DNA of 64,000 nucleotides. Origin: Cylicocyclus nassatus. Taxonomy: Eukaryota; Nematoda; Chromadorea; Rhabditida; Strongylidae. The translations under genes were made by a program, and so were the position numbers. Below, one piece after another: positions 46,100 to 57,922 of the stretch. The notes beneath the pieces are model-generated. The model was not told where the DNA came from and did not search any database. It saw nothing but the letters and a program-made list of their open reading frames with translations. Every line of letters starts with the position of its first letter. Within the stretch, counting starts at the first letter, position 1. The stretch spans positions 78,947,594 to 79,011,593 of the forward strand of contig CATQJL010000001.1 of assembly GCA_958299035.1 (NCBI GenBank). Reading direction: 5' to 3'.

Positions 46100-46741
46100 A
46101 ACTAAGATTGGTGTTCTACATTTTGGCGTTCGCTTTATCATATGACATTGCCTTGAATGTTGTTGACAATGACTTTGCTTGGAACAGCCGTTCGAGGAAT
46201 CCGAAGACCCAGTGAACTCTCTTCCTTGAGGTTCCCCTCAGGGCTCGGCACGAGGTGGCTAGATGAAAATGCAAAAAACGAAGTCCCCCTTGACTTTTGG
46301 GTATTTTTACGAAATCCCCTTTGACCCCCCTATTCCCCAAAAATCCTCCAAAGAACGAAACGTCGACTAAAAAAAACGCCGCCAATTTTGCGCGTCTTCG
46401 TCCACAAAAACGAAACCCCCTTTGCTTTTTGTCCCAAAAACGATACCCAACTTGCTTGCAAGCCACCTGTGCCGAGCCCTGGTTCCTCTTCCCACTCGCC
46501 CAGGGTCCCCAACGGATTCGTCGGTTACAGGTTCAGCTGGTCAGCCAAGCCCTGGTAGATGCGTCCACACGGTGCATTTGGGTAAGGGACCAGGACTTCG
46601 GTTAAGACTTCCTCACCCTCCGGCGAAGGAGAACGACCTGCACGTTCCAACAAGTAATGAGGATACACCAATGTGTGCCAGATTGTTTTTTCCCTTTGTT
46701 TGATGCAACTGTGTATGTAATAAATAAATAAATAAATAAAT
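46100..46741 (+). mobile_element. possible non-LTR 3' end with TAAA tail
   Basis: A GC-richer stretch ends in (TAAA)n at 46718-46740, the form of a CR1, RTE or SINE 3' tail. No conserved protein motif was found. The stretch is split by a hAT-like MITE (46239-46481), and the two halves join cleanly when that insertion and one target duplication are removed. Confidence 0.4.
46239..46481. mobile_element. 243-bp hAT-like MITE
   Basis: CAGGGCTCGGCACGAGGTGG at the left pairs with CCACCTGTGCCGAGCCCTG at the right. The flanks GTTCCCCT (46231-46238) and GTTCCTCT (46482-46489) are an 8-bp target duplication with one mismatch. Confidence 0.9.
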
Positions 46742-46768
46742 ACCGATCCCTAAATTCCAAAACAGTTC

Positions 46769-46797
46769 CAGCACACGCACGAACTGTGCGTGTGCTG
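46769..46797. repeat. 12-bp perfect hairpin
   Basis: CAGCACACGCAC, loop GAACT, then GTGCGTGTGCTG. With one mismatch the stem extends to 17 bp. Confidence 0.9.
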
Positions 46798-46829
46798 AAA
46801 CTATTCCGAAACATATGTACGGATAGTAT

Positions 46830-48040
46830 GAACCCAGCCTAAGGAACTTTTAACTGTTTCGACACCCATTTTCGAAGCTCCCTTCCAAACCCCTTCCCTC
46901 GGGTCTTTACTACTTCTAGTAAGATAGTTCCAAACTGCAAGTTTTTAACAACTGGCAAAGACTACTTCAAATGATTTTTGCGTTTTGAAAATGTGGTCTT
47001 AAACTTTGCCCTACAGATGTGAATCCTGATGAGAGACTAAATATCATTTTCGTTTTCCATTTATGCGTAATTATTTTGAAAATCTTGCAACACTTCATTA
47101 TGGCGTTGATAGAAATTTCGAACAGAAAGCTGCAAATTGATAACTTTTGCCCAACTAGCAAGGATGAGTATGTAAGTCTTATACGTGGCATCAACTTTGG
47201 GAAAGACAGCGACATAGCAAATGTTTGTTCATCTTTGCCACTATATACTGTTATGGTTATCATCGCTAATTGTATATGAGGATATAATACACTGATTACA
47301 GACTTTGCGACCACTCACATGGCAGAATCGTACAGCATGCTTGGAATATGTTAACTTGAGCAGGATTTACTATGGATATTGGCATTGTAGTTGACAGACT
47401 GGAAAGCGAGTCTCGTTCTATTTAATCACGTGCTAAAGTGTATCAAGCTGCGACAAATTTGTTTTTCCCCAGTCAAAGTGCGGATGAAAAAATTAGCGAA
47501 AAACAAGCACTTCGGTGAGTATATGAAACTCTTTTGGTTTAAAAGCATGCTTGACAACTAGATTTGGGAAACATTTACCTCCTTCCGCCCAATACAACAA
47601 TACAAAGTTTTTGCAAACCTTGCCTAAAGTACATAAGGCTTCAGTGCTGAGTAGATCATCAGAGATGTGTGATGAACGTTCCTATAGGTCAATCATCAGA
47701 TTAATTTTAGTAAAAATAAAAAAAAACAAGTAGTGACAGTGGAGCGTAGGAGATACAAAGTGCCGTGCGGTTTAGAGTCAAGCTTCGTTTGAGAAAGTCT
47801 TATAAGCTCTTCGTCGTCCAGATTGGTAAAAAAACACTTATGAATTCCTATTCAAAAGAATGCAAATTGACAGTTATTGGAACAACTAGCTGAAAGCACT
47901 TCTCCACAATTTATAAGCGTATGAACTGCTCTCGTTTAGTTGCATGTGCGTGGCAAACAAGCTTTTATTTCTGTCCGTTACGATAACACACGGATAAGGG
48001 TGTTATCATTTCCGTAGAATGCATAATTTTTTGAAGCCTT
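46830..48040. other. intergenic with weak exon candidates
   Basis: On the plus strand 47116-47173 ends in a strong donor (GAGTAT then GTAAGT) after KLQIDNFCPTSKDEY. 47571-47733 is open after an ACTAG acceptor (SSEMCDERSYRSIIRL). Both are too short to assign. Confidence 0.25.
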
Positions 48041-50403
48041 AGCACTCCATAAGTGTGTATTGAGCGAAGTATTGAACATAAAAACACCTTAACGAGTTCT
48101 TGCTCACAATTCACGCGATTTTATAACATTAGCATTCGTTCTCTCTGCTTTCCTGAACTTAATGACTCTTTGTCTCTATGGGTTTCCATCCTTCTCTTTC
48201 ATTTTAAGCCAATTTGTCTTTCCAAAACGCAAAGATTTTTCGACCCACATGATTCTACACATCGCAGCAGCTAAAATCTTTAAGAAAAGGGATAACAGAG
48301 AAAAACTTTGAATTGGCTACAGTTGTACATCACCACTGAGTGGCACGATTCGTTCCATTTTCAAAATTTTTTAAAACAACAGTGAAGCCGTTCGCTGTTG
48401 TCTTGCAATGTGTGCCACTGTACAAATAGACAATAAGCTCCTTCACGAGTGCTCATATATCATGGTTTAAGGAGCGGAATACTGTACTCTATTGTTAATT
48501 TTTCATCCGAGAAAAAAACCAATACAGTGCAGAACGGTACAGAAGTGTTGTCCAGAACACATCATTGTTAACGCTAAATTATATAATAATTGAGGAATGG
48601 AGTCGTTGACAATTAAGAGGAAATTGCAATGAAGTATAAAAAAGTTTCTTTTTTTGTAAGAGTGTATTCCAGATGCAACAGGTCGTTTATAAGCTCGTAA
48701 GACCCTGTAGGCCAATAAAATCAGGAGATCCTTGCAAAAATAAGCTAATAACGGCAGTATGTCGCGACGGACGTTTTGCCACTTTTGTCAAATCTTATAT
48801 CCCATTTTCTCAAACGACAGCGCACCTGGTCCCGAAAAAGTCTTAAGTCTCAAAAGTCTTAAAAGCGCCCTAATACTCATCAAAATCAAGCATCATTATA
48901 AGTTTGCGAGAGAGCAAATGATAATCTGAAAGAGCGAGATTTGAGGAGTAGTATACTAGACTACCTTCCAGTTGGGCCTTGCAGGACAAGATGACGTTTG
49001 CCGTCTGGAATCAAGATTGAAAATATTCACTATGCCCATAGGATCTTCTGCAGTATGAGCCGTTTGAGACGACCATACCTTCAATGCATAGAGTCATGCA
49101 CTCTGGTGACCTTCACTTCGAACGACACGAAAGAACACAATCTTCACCATAAAGCAGATGCCATCCGGGGCTTAGCTCTCCAGATTTTAAAATTATAACT
49201 ATATTGGAACTGATGCAAATAAAGTACGTATAGTGATTTTAAAAACATCCCAGCAAAACAGAGTAATTGAGTTTTTATCTTTCTGTGTGCTACGAGATTT
49301 TTGTTCACATTTTCATAGTATTCAGGACAACTTTTTTTAGCTGACCTTTTTTTAGACTGCTATTGAATTCTTAATACTCAGGAGAGCCATCAAAGAACTG
49401 CGCTCAACTCTAGCGCAGAAAATCGCGAACAAAAGTGCTGGTTTATTTCGTTAAGAAGTGCTTCAAGGCTAGCGACGTTGTGTGAATTCTTCTAGTCGTG
49501 TCATGACGATCAGAATGAATATAATGTTGCAAGGTTTTGTTGAGACCCAGCTGAAATCTACGAACAGAGTCAAATGCCCCGTTGGCTCTGATCTTTCTCT
49601 TCTACTCATCTGCGTCTCTGTGCGTTGCGCGCTACCTCGCCCTCAAAAGCGGAGGCGCGGGGTATTCGGCTCTGGCTTTGGCTTTGGCACAGGTTAGATG
49701 TAAGGTGTTATCGAAATTTTATAGCGGACTCACGTACAGCACTTGCTAAAAATTATCAAAGTTCAAATGCTCAGTTGCTCATCTTATATCGTTTCTATTT
49801 CCGTAATTTGAGCACACTTATTTATTTCTAATTTACCAGAAATATTGTCAACGAATCCACCGAGACAAGAAGAAAATTACTGTTCCAAAAAAGTGCAACA
49901 GTAACAAAATAACTATTTTAGCGATTGCAGGAAATCTACATATTATCTAATCATACACGTTTATTTCAAACTTTCAGCTTATTTTGAGAACATTCTAAGC
50001 CATAACCGTCACTCAGACCCTAAAGCTCCAAACACATTTTCCTGTTCATTGTAAACAATTCATTCAGCTTTGAGCATCAGTCCGCAGTGAAAAGAAGGCA
50101 TCCGTTTTCAACATCGTTATTCTAGCAGTTGCTCAGATTGTTTCTTACCTTGCAAATCAATGTGGAATGATTTATCAAAGACGAAGCAACTTTTTACTTG
50201 ATGAAAAATTCCATCTTGCAAATCAAGCTAGCGACGAATAATGGCATATTTGGAAAAGTTCCTCTCAGCGACTAGGGAAAAGTTCCTCTCAGCGACTAGA
50301 AATATCAAATTGTTGATTGCAGAAACATTATGCACGAGAAGGTGCCAACTTGAGTCGTTACCCTTCTGAATGTCATTGAGACAAATTAAACGGCAAAACC
50401 TGG
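48041..50403 (+). repeat. older duplication, copy C
   Basis: 48040-48230 matches 53810-54010, and 50150-50400 matches 55545-55735, same order and orientation, diverged. The sequence between contains a plus-strand frame ending at 49198 followed 18 bp later by AATAAA, and a minus-strand frame (48700-48503) after a CTACAG acceptor; neither is assigned. Confidence 0.55.
50254..50302. repeat. 24-bp tandem duplication
   Basis: AAAAGTTCCTCTCAGCGACT plus AGGG or AGAA is present twice in a row. The related D copy has one diverged unit. Confidence 0.9.
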
Positions 50404-50686
50404 AATACGTTTAAGCAATTTTATACATCTGGATTTTTGGCTAATCCATATACCTCTTTCGAAGATTTGTGTTTTTGAAAACAAAATTTTGTACTATGAT
50501 ATCCTGACATAAAAAAAATTAATTGGCAAGAAAAGCTGGGGCTAAGGCGACATATTTTGATATCTGTGCGAGAAAACGGTGGTATCTCAAGATTAGGAGA
50601 TTTTATCTATGCTTGACGTCTCCTTGAAACTAGTAGTGTTCTATCATAATAATTTTATTTATTGAAAAACAATGCACAGTCGTTGA

Positions 50687-50868
50687 TCAAAATATAGCAA
50701 GCGAAGATATGTTTAGCGATTTACAAGATATAAGTTCATCATCCATTACTTTCACCTCCGTGTCGTTAATGTTCAGTATCCAACTTTCGTTCACACAAAA
50801 CAGCAATGTATTGTTCTCCGCCTTGGCTTGGAAACGAGTTTGCGAAGCATACTGAATTGCTAATAATT
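50687..50868 (-). CDS. terminal exon candidate, cysteine-rich secreted type
   Basis: After acceptor GCAATTCAG the minus-strand frame runs 54-60 codons to TGA, including QAKAENNTLLFCVNESWIL and INDTEV. It aligns with the exon at 53473-53695: both have Ala-Glu-Asn, then Cys, Glu-Ser-aromatic, Asn-Asp, and a final Ser-Cys at nearly equal spacing (26 and 24 residues between the cysteines). This suggests a small gene family whose members share this domain half. The C6/DUF281-like assignment is tentative. Confidence 0.4.
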
Positions 50869-50991
50869 GCAAAATGTCATTCCTTTGGAAAATGTTATGC
50901 AAGTGAAAAGTGTCGGAAAAACTTTGTGAAGAAAATCGTGTTCTGTTGTGTTTATAGCATCTATACGTCTTCTGAAAACCGTTTCCTGTAG

Positions 50992-51842
50992 GTTTCCTTT
51001 GTATTGAAGTGTCTTTTACATGCGAAATTTGTTGCAGTAGCAGACTGTGGTATTCTTCTTTCCGAAGCAGATCGACCGCCTTGACTTAGAGCAGATCACA
51101 ATAATGTATAGCATGTTATCCTTCAATTTGACGAGTTGAAAAATGGTATCGAATTGTAGTGAGGCAGTCGGTGCAAAGTCGTAGTATTCGAGTGTAATGA
51201 GATATGCATAAACTCGATTTTTTGAAAAGAGGAAAATATGTAAATCGTAATATAGCTGGACTTCAAGTGACTCATAGACTCGGGTTCCAAAAAGTGAATC
51301 AAGTAAATTGAGTAGACCACTTCGAGATAATTCCAAAGAAACTTAGGGATTGCAACAAATAGCAAAAGTTTTGTGACCCACTTTTTAGATGAGCAAAGCC
51401 TGTGTTGAATGTTCTAGTCAAGAAAATTTTTAGGCAGAGGTTTTACTTTTTATCTTATGAGGACCCATTTTTTTCAATATGGTCTCATAAGATATTTGCT
51501 TTAGCCTAGAAAATTTTTTCCTATGTATAGTGTGAGGTTTGTCTCTCTGCTACGTGCCAATATAAAAATCAACACGCTTATTCTTATTTTGACATGTTTT
51601 TTTTTTCAAAATTATTTTCTGTGTTTTACGATACATTTGATAACTCAAGATGTTCAGCGATTTTTTTTATAAAAGCAAAACACCAAACGGCTTATCAAAA
51701 CATCTTGGTCGTTTTTAGCAATGATTTCAATGCATCTTTCTTTAACCCTTTCAAGTGTTTTCAAACGCGAATTTAGCTGGGAAAAGAATATAAACGATCG
51801 CTTGAATTACTTTGGTTGGCAAATGTTTCGTTGCTTGAAATA
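50992..51842. other. intergenic; one long minus frame
   Basis: A 106-codon minus-strand frame (51336-51016) ends with cysteine-rich SICFGKKNTTVCYCN. It may be an upstream exon of the 50868 exon, but splice sites are unclear. The rest is AT-rich. Confidence 0.25.
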
Positions 51843-53010
51843 CAGGGTGTCCCAAAAGTATGTATACACACTTTGATCGCTAATATCTCTTCTTTAAAAT
51901 GGTCTTTTGTTTGCCTTGAAGTATCATTTTGTAGAGCTTTTTCTAAACTTAGATGTACATCAAAGCGAACCGCTTGATCTTTATTAGTGTAAGATTGTGG
52001 TAGGAAGTTTAGACTTGCAGCGTCTTTGTGGATTAGTCATAATTCAGAAAAAGTTTTCTGACATTTTGCAAATTATTGTATCAGGGATAAGACGCGTGTA
52101 AAATTCACTACTCAGCTTTTTAGGAGTTTGTAAAGCCTTTTAAATGGTGTAATCACAGTTTCAGAGAGCGTTATAAAGACAACCATTACGGTCTACCTGG
52201 CAATATAAAAGAAGAGTTGTGGTCATTTGCGAAGTTCATATTGTTTCAGCTACTCTAATTAGCTTAGTGTAAAAGTTTTTAGGTTCTTTTGTTTGGTTTG
52301 TGAGGTAAAATAGGGCCCTCAATGGCTCAAAACTGTTACTAAGTCCCTATCCTAATCTTACAGTAATGAAGAATGATCGGGTAATTCGTTCCATATTGTG
52401 GATTTGAGTTAAAGCAAACTCTACCAAACAGTGCCTGAAGGTTAGCAAAAAACTTGTGGTGGAGAGAGATATTGTAGGCACCGTCCACCCAAAATGGGTC
52501 TATGAATTTCGATGTCTAACGGTTGCCTAACAGTTTCTTCAACTGTGTAACTGCCCAGCTCGCGCTGTCTGGAATTACTTCTAAAGCGAGAAAATCGCTT
52601 GGAGAATTTTTCGAAAGAAGGTTTCGCCACGTTGGCTGCTCCCTAGCAACACCTGCTAGGCGAAATCACGGAGTGTGGGTGGTACGTTCGCCAGCCCACT
52701 CCGTGATTTCGCCTAGCAGGCGCAAAGCTCAAAAAATTGGTCGAGTCATGCGAGAATGCGTCTCTGCCCTGCCTTACGCGCACAACTGGCCCGCGGCTGA
52801 TGAAAGGCGCAAGAAGTGCTCGTCTTCTGCGAATTCTGAAGGGTGCCCAATCAATCAGTTGAAACTGTTCAACTTGAGGCCTGGATTTTTTTTTGATTTT
52901 TTTTCCGGACTCAGCGAGCACAAAAGGTGCTGAAAAGGACAACCAAAATCGAGGATTTGAGTGAACGGTGCCTTCAACGATCAAACAGTGTATGCATAGT
53001 TATGGTAGCC
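51843..53010. mobile_element. mariner-like foldback, interrupted
   Basis: The left end CAGGGTGTCCCAAAAGTATG is preceded by TA. Arms pair internally (ATTAGTGTAAGATT near 51985 and its partner near 52358). The right terminal repeat continues only after a nested 498-bp element; the remnant (GATCAAACAGTGTATGCATA) lies at 52979-52998. Confidence 0.75.
52476..52973. mobile_element. MITE nested in the mariner-like foldback
   Basis: AGGCACCGTCCACCC at the left and GTGAACGGTGCCTT at the right. An internal 24-bp perfect hairpin (CCTGCTAGGCGAAATCACGG arm, about 52648-52718) lies inside. Same family as 35982-36347. Confidence 0.85.
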
Positions 53011-53472
53011 CACTCTCTGCTTTGGGCAATTCTAAGGTGTCCATTGAACACAGTATGTCATTCTTGTAATGCTGATGTTTATTTTTAAAACTGTTAAAGA
53101 AGAGATCCTCAAATTAGATTGGTAAGTAAGCTAAATAGGTAGGAACTGATTCTTAAAAGGTTATGTCCATGTGGTACAGGCTATGGCTATCTTTCTACAT
53201 ACTTATATTGGACACTTGTGAGAACCATCAGTAATCGTGGTGTACAGAAAAACTTTTATACCTGCCTTTTCCGATTACTTTACCGACTTTCTTGTTTGAG
53301 ATATGAGTAGCATGGAAACGGCAGTAACAAGCAAGGTTCTGCTAAGAAAGTGCTTGCCTAAACAAACCCAAAAGAAACTCAAATTATGGTAGTAACAATT
53401 GAAGCTTTCTGCTAACTTCATATGAACATAACTACTTAGAAGGTAAACAAATACCTATGGTAAGCGCTCTTA
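53011..53472. other. AT-rich intergenic sequence
   Basis: Nothing recognised. Confidence 0.4.
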
Positions 53473-53695
53473 TCAATTTTTTATACTCAAAGAAGAAACG
53501 CCGACAAGTAAGACAAATAAATGACACGAAATCCAAGAGTTTAACTGCGACGTAAGCCAGGCGTCGTTAAAAAGAGTTTCATAACTTTCTGTCGTGCAGC
53601 TGTAGGTAACTATTGCCAATGAATTTTCCGCAGAATATAAAGTGCCGTATTGAAGATGTACAACTAGAGCTGTTTTCCAACGATTCAAGACTGAA
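53473..53695 (-). CDS. terminal exon candidate, cysteine-rich secreted type
   Basis: A consensus acceptor (TAATTTTTTCAG) on the minus strand leads into about 73 codons ending in TGA at 53473. The translation contains TALVVHLQYGTLYSAENSLA, then VTYSCTTESYETLFNDAW and a final SWISC before a hydrophobic tail (HLFVLLVGVSSL) that could be a membrane or lipid-anchor signal. Homology with 50687-50868 supports coding. Upstream exons are not identified. Confidence 0.45.
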
Positions 53696-54699
53696 AAAAT
53701 TATAATAATGTTTTGCATAAGCATGGCGAACAGGCGAGAGTGTATGGCTGCGTCCGCTATGAATGCACATTAATACGCTTTTCAGTTGAATTCGTACAAT
53801 GCATACTTTTTGATACGCTTAGCACAGCATAAGTGATAACGAGAATGAATAACAATTTTGTTAATTTTATACATACGTCTTACACGATTTTTTTTCTAAA
53901 TCAGCATTTGTCTCTCAGCTTTCTCGAACATGATTTCTTCACATGCACTTCGCCTTCATGAATTTCTATCCTTCTCTTCCATTGAAAGCCAACTTGTCTC
54001 CTCAAGGCGTAGGGCACATACTACTTGGTTTGTCCTTTTTCAATGCATTGGCGCAGGAGCAAAATTACTTATAAAGGTGAGTGGTACAGAAAACTCAGCA
54101 CCACGGTTGTACATCATCCGTGGACGCAGTTTAATCTACAACACAGATTACCGAGATAAGGCATTCGCTGGCGTGATGGATTTTACTACACAGATATAGT
54201 AATTTGATATTCATGTTAAACAAGCAAAGCAGTGTACAAATAAAGAGCTTTTTGTAGGAGGCTTGAATATCACGACCAAGCGCGAGCTTAAACTATTCGA
54301 AAATGACAAAACAATCGAGAAGTTACCTTCCAAACCTTACCGTACTCTTCGCGGCAGGATTGATCAGAATACCGTACTCGACGACTGATAGTTCCACTCA
54401 AGAAAAACACCAACGAGGTACTGATTGGCCATGAAGTGCACACGTTATTTGTTGATACCAAATTGTTATAGTGAATAGGTAAATGTTATTCAATTTGAGA
54501 AAAAGTTATTCACTAAAACACAAGTCTATTTTTTAATTAAAAAAATGGTGCCTGCTCCTCATTTTCTTCCGTGTTTATCCTTGTGGTTAAGGCACGTTGC
54601 CTTTGAACAAATGAATTGGCTCAATTGAGAAGAAGCAACAATTTCCAAAACTTTATGCGCTGAACAGGATCTTGATGATACTCTTGCAAATTGCTACAG

Positions 54700-54873
54700 G
54701 AACATAAACTTTTGAATGATGCTACTAAAACTACATCAAGCTTTCTTCTAGAAAATGCATTCACGATAATAAAACCGTTGCACACCTTGAAATTTACATT
54801 TTTATATCAATTCTTCAAAGTGTCAACTCGCAAAGGAAAACTCTATCATGCTGTTTGCTGCAACACTTTCTGA
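54700..54873 (+). CDS. candidate terminal exon, unknown
   Basis: Acceptor AATTGCTACAG is followed by 57 open codons (segments EHKLLNDATKTTSSFLLENA and LYQFFKVSTRKGKLYHAV) ending CCNTF and TGA. The composition is protein-like. The start of the block resembles 42428-42470 at nucleotide level. No family is recognised. Confidence 0.3.
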   Translation, partial: EHKLLNDATKTTSSFLLENAFTIIKPLHTLKFTFLYQFFKVSTRKGKLYHAVCCNTF

Positions 54874-54984
54874 TGCTTGAAATTTCTGGGTTTAATCAAT
54901 ATTTTTTTATCCGGTTTCAAACATAACAATACCAGCAATTCTGCGTTTTCTTTTAGAGTGAAAATAAAGGGTTCGGGCTCCTTA

Positions 54985-55439
54985 AAGGCAGCGTTCGGGC
55001 ATATTTGGACATTTTCGGAGAATGTCATAGCCCAGTATTGGGGCCTCAATCTCTAGAACTATAGAGCAAGTCCGACTTTCAAACATTACTGTAAAAAAAG
55101 AAAGAAAATCGGCGCAAAAATCGCCGAGCTTCGAAGACCACACCCACTCCCTCGCACGGCCCGCCCCCTTGAACGAACTCTCCTCAATCCTGGACGTGCT
55201 TTTACGTGGCAACACAGTCAAACATATCTACCTGTTAAACGCTTGATCTCGACCAGGATATCATTAAGAGCACTTGTCCACGGCTTTTACAAATTGTCCT
55301 CAGAAAGGGAAAAGGAATTTTGAGAAATTGAGTTTTTTGAGGAATCCACGCATTTTGGGTGCAATATTTGGATTCCGCCATGAAAAGGCGTGGATGAGCA
55401 AAAAAAGCAGAAATTGAGATTCTGCCTAAACACTGCCTT
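54985..55439. repeat. MITE, AAGGCAGYGTT ends
   Basis: AAGGCAGCGTT and AACACTGCCTT ends flanked by TA on both sides. Same family as 1073-1486, diverged interior. Confidence 0.8.
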
Positions 55440-55828
55440 TACTTTTCTCCGCGGACATGCGCTGAAAGCATTGCACAAATAGCTAGTATCACATTTTGCC
55501 TTTCGCAACCGCTAAAGCTGTTATCAAAAATAAAGCTGACCTTATGTCATATTTTGTAGATCTGTATCTTGCTAATCAAGCCAGCGTCAGATTAGTGATG
55601 GCCATATTTGGAAAGACTTATCAGCAGCAGGGCAGTAAAGTGCTATCAAACAAGCACTTATTTTGAAAAAAAGAAGCCTAGAAAAATCGCTTTAGTTTGG
55701 AGTGTCATTGAGACCGATTTAGCGCCAAGAAACATTAGGGTGAAATCACTGCCCATCTTGTTTAGTGGCTGTCAGATAGTTTGATCTTTCAGGATGGCGT
55801 TAGTCATCATAGAACAATAATTTAAAGG

Positions 55829-56014
55829 GTGTATGTTCTTGCTTTCGCCTTCGCGTCGATAATGTGCAACTTATTGAACGAAATTTTGTCAGCGTGTCTT
55901 GGAAAAGGACTCACAGAACGGTCTAAAACTATCAGTGTCAGAGCAACACAGATGCACGAAGGAACTTTTGTTTTTTATTTGAACAATTTTGCTCAATTTC
56001 AAAAAAACTTGTAA
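55829..56014 (+). CDS. candidate small coding exon, unknown
   Basis: A 61-codon plus-strand frame to TAA with a hydrophobic start (LAFAFASIMCNLLNEILSA) and a polar second half (GLTERSKTISVRATQMHEGT). An in-frame ATG lies at 55859. The first part could be a signal peptide. No homologue in the window and no recognised family. Confidence 0.25.
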   Translation: MYVLAFAFASIMCNLLNEILSACLGKGLTERSKTISVRATQMHEGTFVFYLNNFAQFQKNL

Positions 56015-56642
56015 TGAAAGCCTAGATCATAGTAGCATTGAATTCAGCTTTTCCCTAGCGCATCCTACGAAAAGGGGGTGATAATCTCAATAAAGTGACA
56101 ACTTATGGTCTCATACCCTCTAATTCGAAATGAATTTTAATATAACACAAATTCTCAAAAATGAGCGTCATGTTCGGTAATGTATTAGGTTGTCTCAAAA
56201 ACTCCACCTTCAACTAAATTGAGCTGTTCTTAGGGTACCTTGTGATAGAGCGAGGCAGGCTTAGGGAAAGACCACCGAGGATCCATCTAAGTCGTAACTC
56301 AGATAAACTTTGGAGCTGAAAATCAAAGCTTTTCAGCTACCTCAAAAATTGGATCTTGTTCCAAAAACTTTTTACGGACTTCCAAATTGGACAATGATGA
56401 TTTAGTGTATTTTTTCGGAGCTCAGAAATAAGATGGCCCGAAAATGCCAAAACGCGACTTTTTGAGATTTTTCATGTAAAACTTAGTATTTTTCAATTAT
56501 AAGAGCACATGCACTATGACGTACGTGGGGGGGGGGGGGCCTAGTTTGCCATTTTCAAACTCTCTTTTCTTCTCGATTTCTCTGCGATGAAAGATTCAGT
56601 AAAGGCATATTTGAGTGCTACTATGTGCCTTCTATATAATAT
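56015..56642. other. left half of a mariner-like element and spacer
   Basis: TA then TTAGGTTGTCTCAAAAACTC at 56183-56204, with a GATAGAGCGAGGCAGGC motif shared with the 18808 and 31878 elements. No right end found before the duplication begins. A poly-G tract is at 56526-56541. Confidence 0.5.
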
Positions 56643-57204
56643 AAAAAAAACTAATTTGGTGATAAATTTTTTCTGAAAATTTAGCTTCAAACTTTACATA
56701 AAATGCGATTTAGGCAGATCCTTAGTGCTGATTTTTGTACAGCTTGATCTGCTTTATCAAATGATGCAATAGGTTCACTAGGAAAATAAAACAAGCTTGA
56801 ATCATTTGGAAAGGAATTTCCTTTGATAACAATCTATTATTTTGAGAACACTAATGACCTTTTCAATCATCTGAAAAAGTGAAAGTGATGCGCAGCAAAT
56901 TATCAAACTTATCAAAACTTCCGTAACTTTGAGTACAAAAGTTCTGAGCAACTAGCTATGAGCAAGTAGTGATTGTATTTTAATTCATTCTTAAAATTGT
57001 TTTTTGCCGGTAGCATAACTCTTCACATTGGGTCAAGGTGACGCAGTAAGAAGTGATTGGATTGCATTGTAACACGAGTGTAATTTTGTTTTTATTTTTT
57101 CTAGCGTAAAGAATGAGCATAAAAATGTTGCTTTTTGTAAATAAAGCTGTGGCTGTGTTTATTATTAGAACCCTTTCTTTGAGCGATAGCATTACTTTTC
57201 ATAC

Positions 57205-57286
57205 CGCACTCGTACTTCAAAGTGCATTTGGTATACATTAGGTCATTATGTTCATGACATGCAGGGCACTGTTCGAATGTAACATA
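57205..57286 (-). CDS. cysteine-rich exon, copy B
   Basis: Ortholog-like copy of the exon at 25946-26071. The peptide CPACHEHNDLM and KCTLKYEC is retained and the GTATGA donor is present. B carries a 1-base deletion upstream of the block and a 2-base insertion after the next acceptor (57101-57102) relative to A, so the A gene model does not carry over. An alternative frame downstream still reads LQCNPITSYCVTLTQCEELC. It may be a decaying copy or spliced differently. Confidence 0.35.
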
Positions 57287-57651
57287 CAAGTTGAAGATTT
57301 CAAGCTTTTTGTCTCATTCGTAACACTTCGCGTAAATTGGCTTATGCTTCTAGTATTTGTCCTGGCCTTCGCTCGGTCCATGGATGCCGTCCACTTCCTA
57401 AGCATTTCTGCGTTATCTTACTGTCAAGCCTCACTGCACTAGTCATTATAGATCATACAATCAAGTTTAGTTAAAGTTCGCTTTTTACAAACGACATTGC
57501 CCTTGTACATTTAGGTGGTACTGTATTTGAGGCGTAGCTATGCGTTCACGGGCGACTTTTGCCACCCAACTTCAATATTGCAGAACATTACATTTACCAT
57601 ACATCTACTAGCCTGTACTGGAAACAAGGCAAGTAAAGTTTTCAACTAAAG

Positions 57652-57719
57652 TACATGTCGAGTTGAAAATTTGCATTGAGGGCGTCTACATTTGTGACAC
57701 TCCAAAACAACGTCAGAAA
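57652..57719 (-). CDS. possible cysteine-rich exon, copy B only
   Basis: Acceptor TTTAACACAG, then a frame reading FSDVVLECHKCRRPQCKFST, followed by a GTACTT donor-like site. Four cysteines in 12 residues and its position between the signal-like and cysteine-rich blocks fit one gene, but copy A does not preserve it. Confidence 0.25.
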
Positions 57720-57922
57720 ACTCTGTGTTAAAGCGAGAACGCAATGAAAACATAATTTGGAATGAATAGTGGTTCGTGAAGCATTGCTCCCGCCATCGAA
57801 ATGTGAAGAATGTCTTTACATAGCAGGCAATGTGACTCACTGCTTCTTTTGATGTGCTTTGCTAGAAAGTTGTTGGCCAGAAATCTACGCGTCTGGATTT
57901 CGCTCTGAAGAATATTTTATAC

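Larger units (their letters stand above)
53745..55740 (+). repeat. older duplication, copy D
   Basis: Counterpart of 48041-50403. It also contains a MITE at 54985-55439. The plus-strand frame ending at 54199 (RLYIIRGRSLIYNTDYRDKA) is followed by AATAAA at 54238. Confidence 0.5.

Noticed and set aside
46769..46797. Hairpin as a bacterial-type terminator
   Set aside because: No adjacent T-run and the genome is eukaryotic.
47019..47279. Short helical frames as a mariner transposase remnant
   Set aside because: No catalytic DD34D or DD34E context and no match to the usual transposase signatures that I can see.
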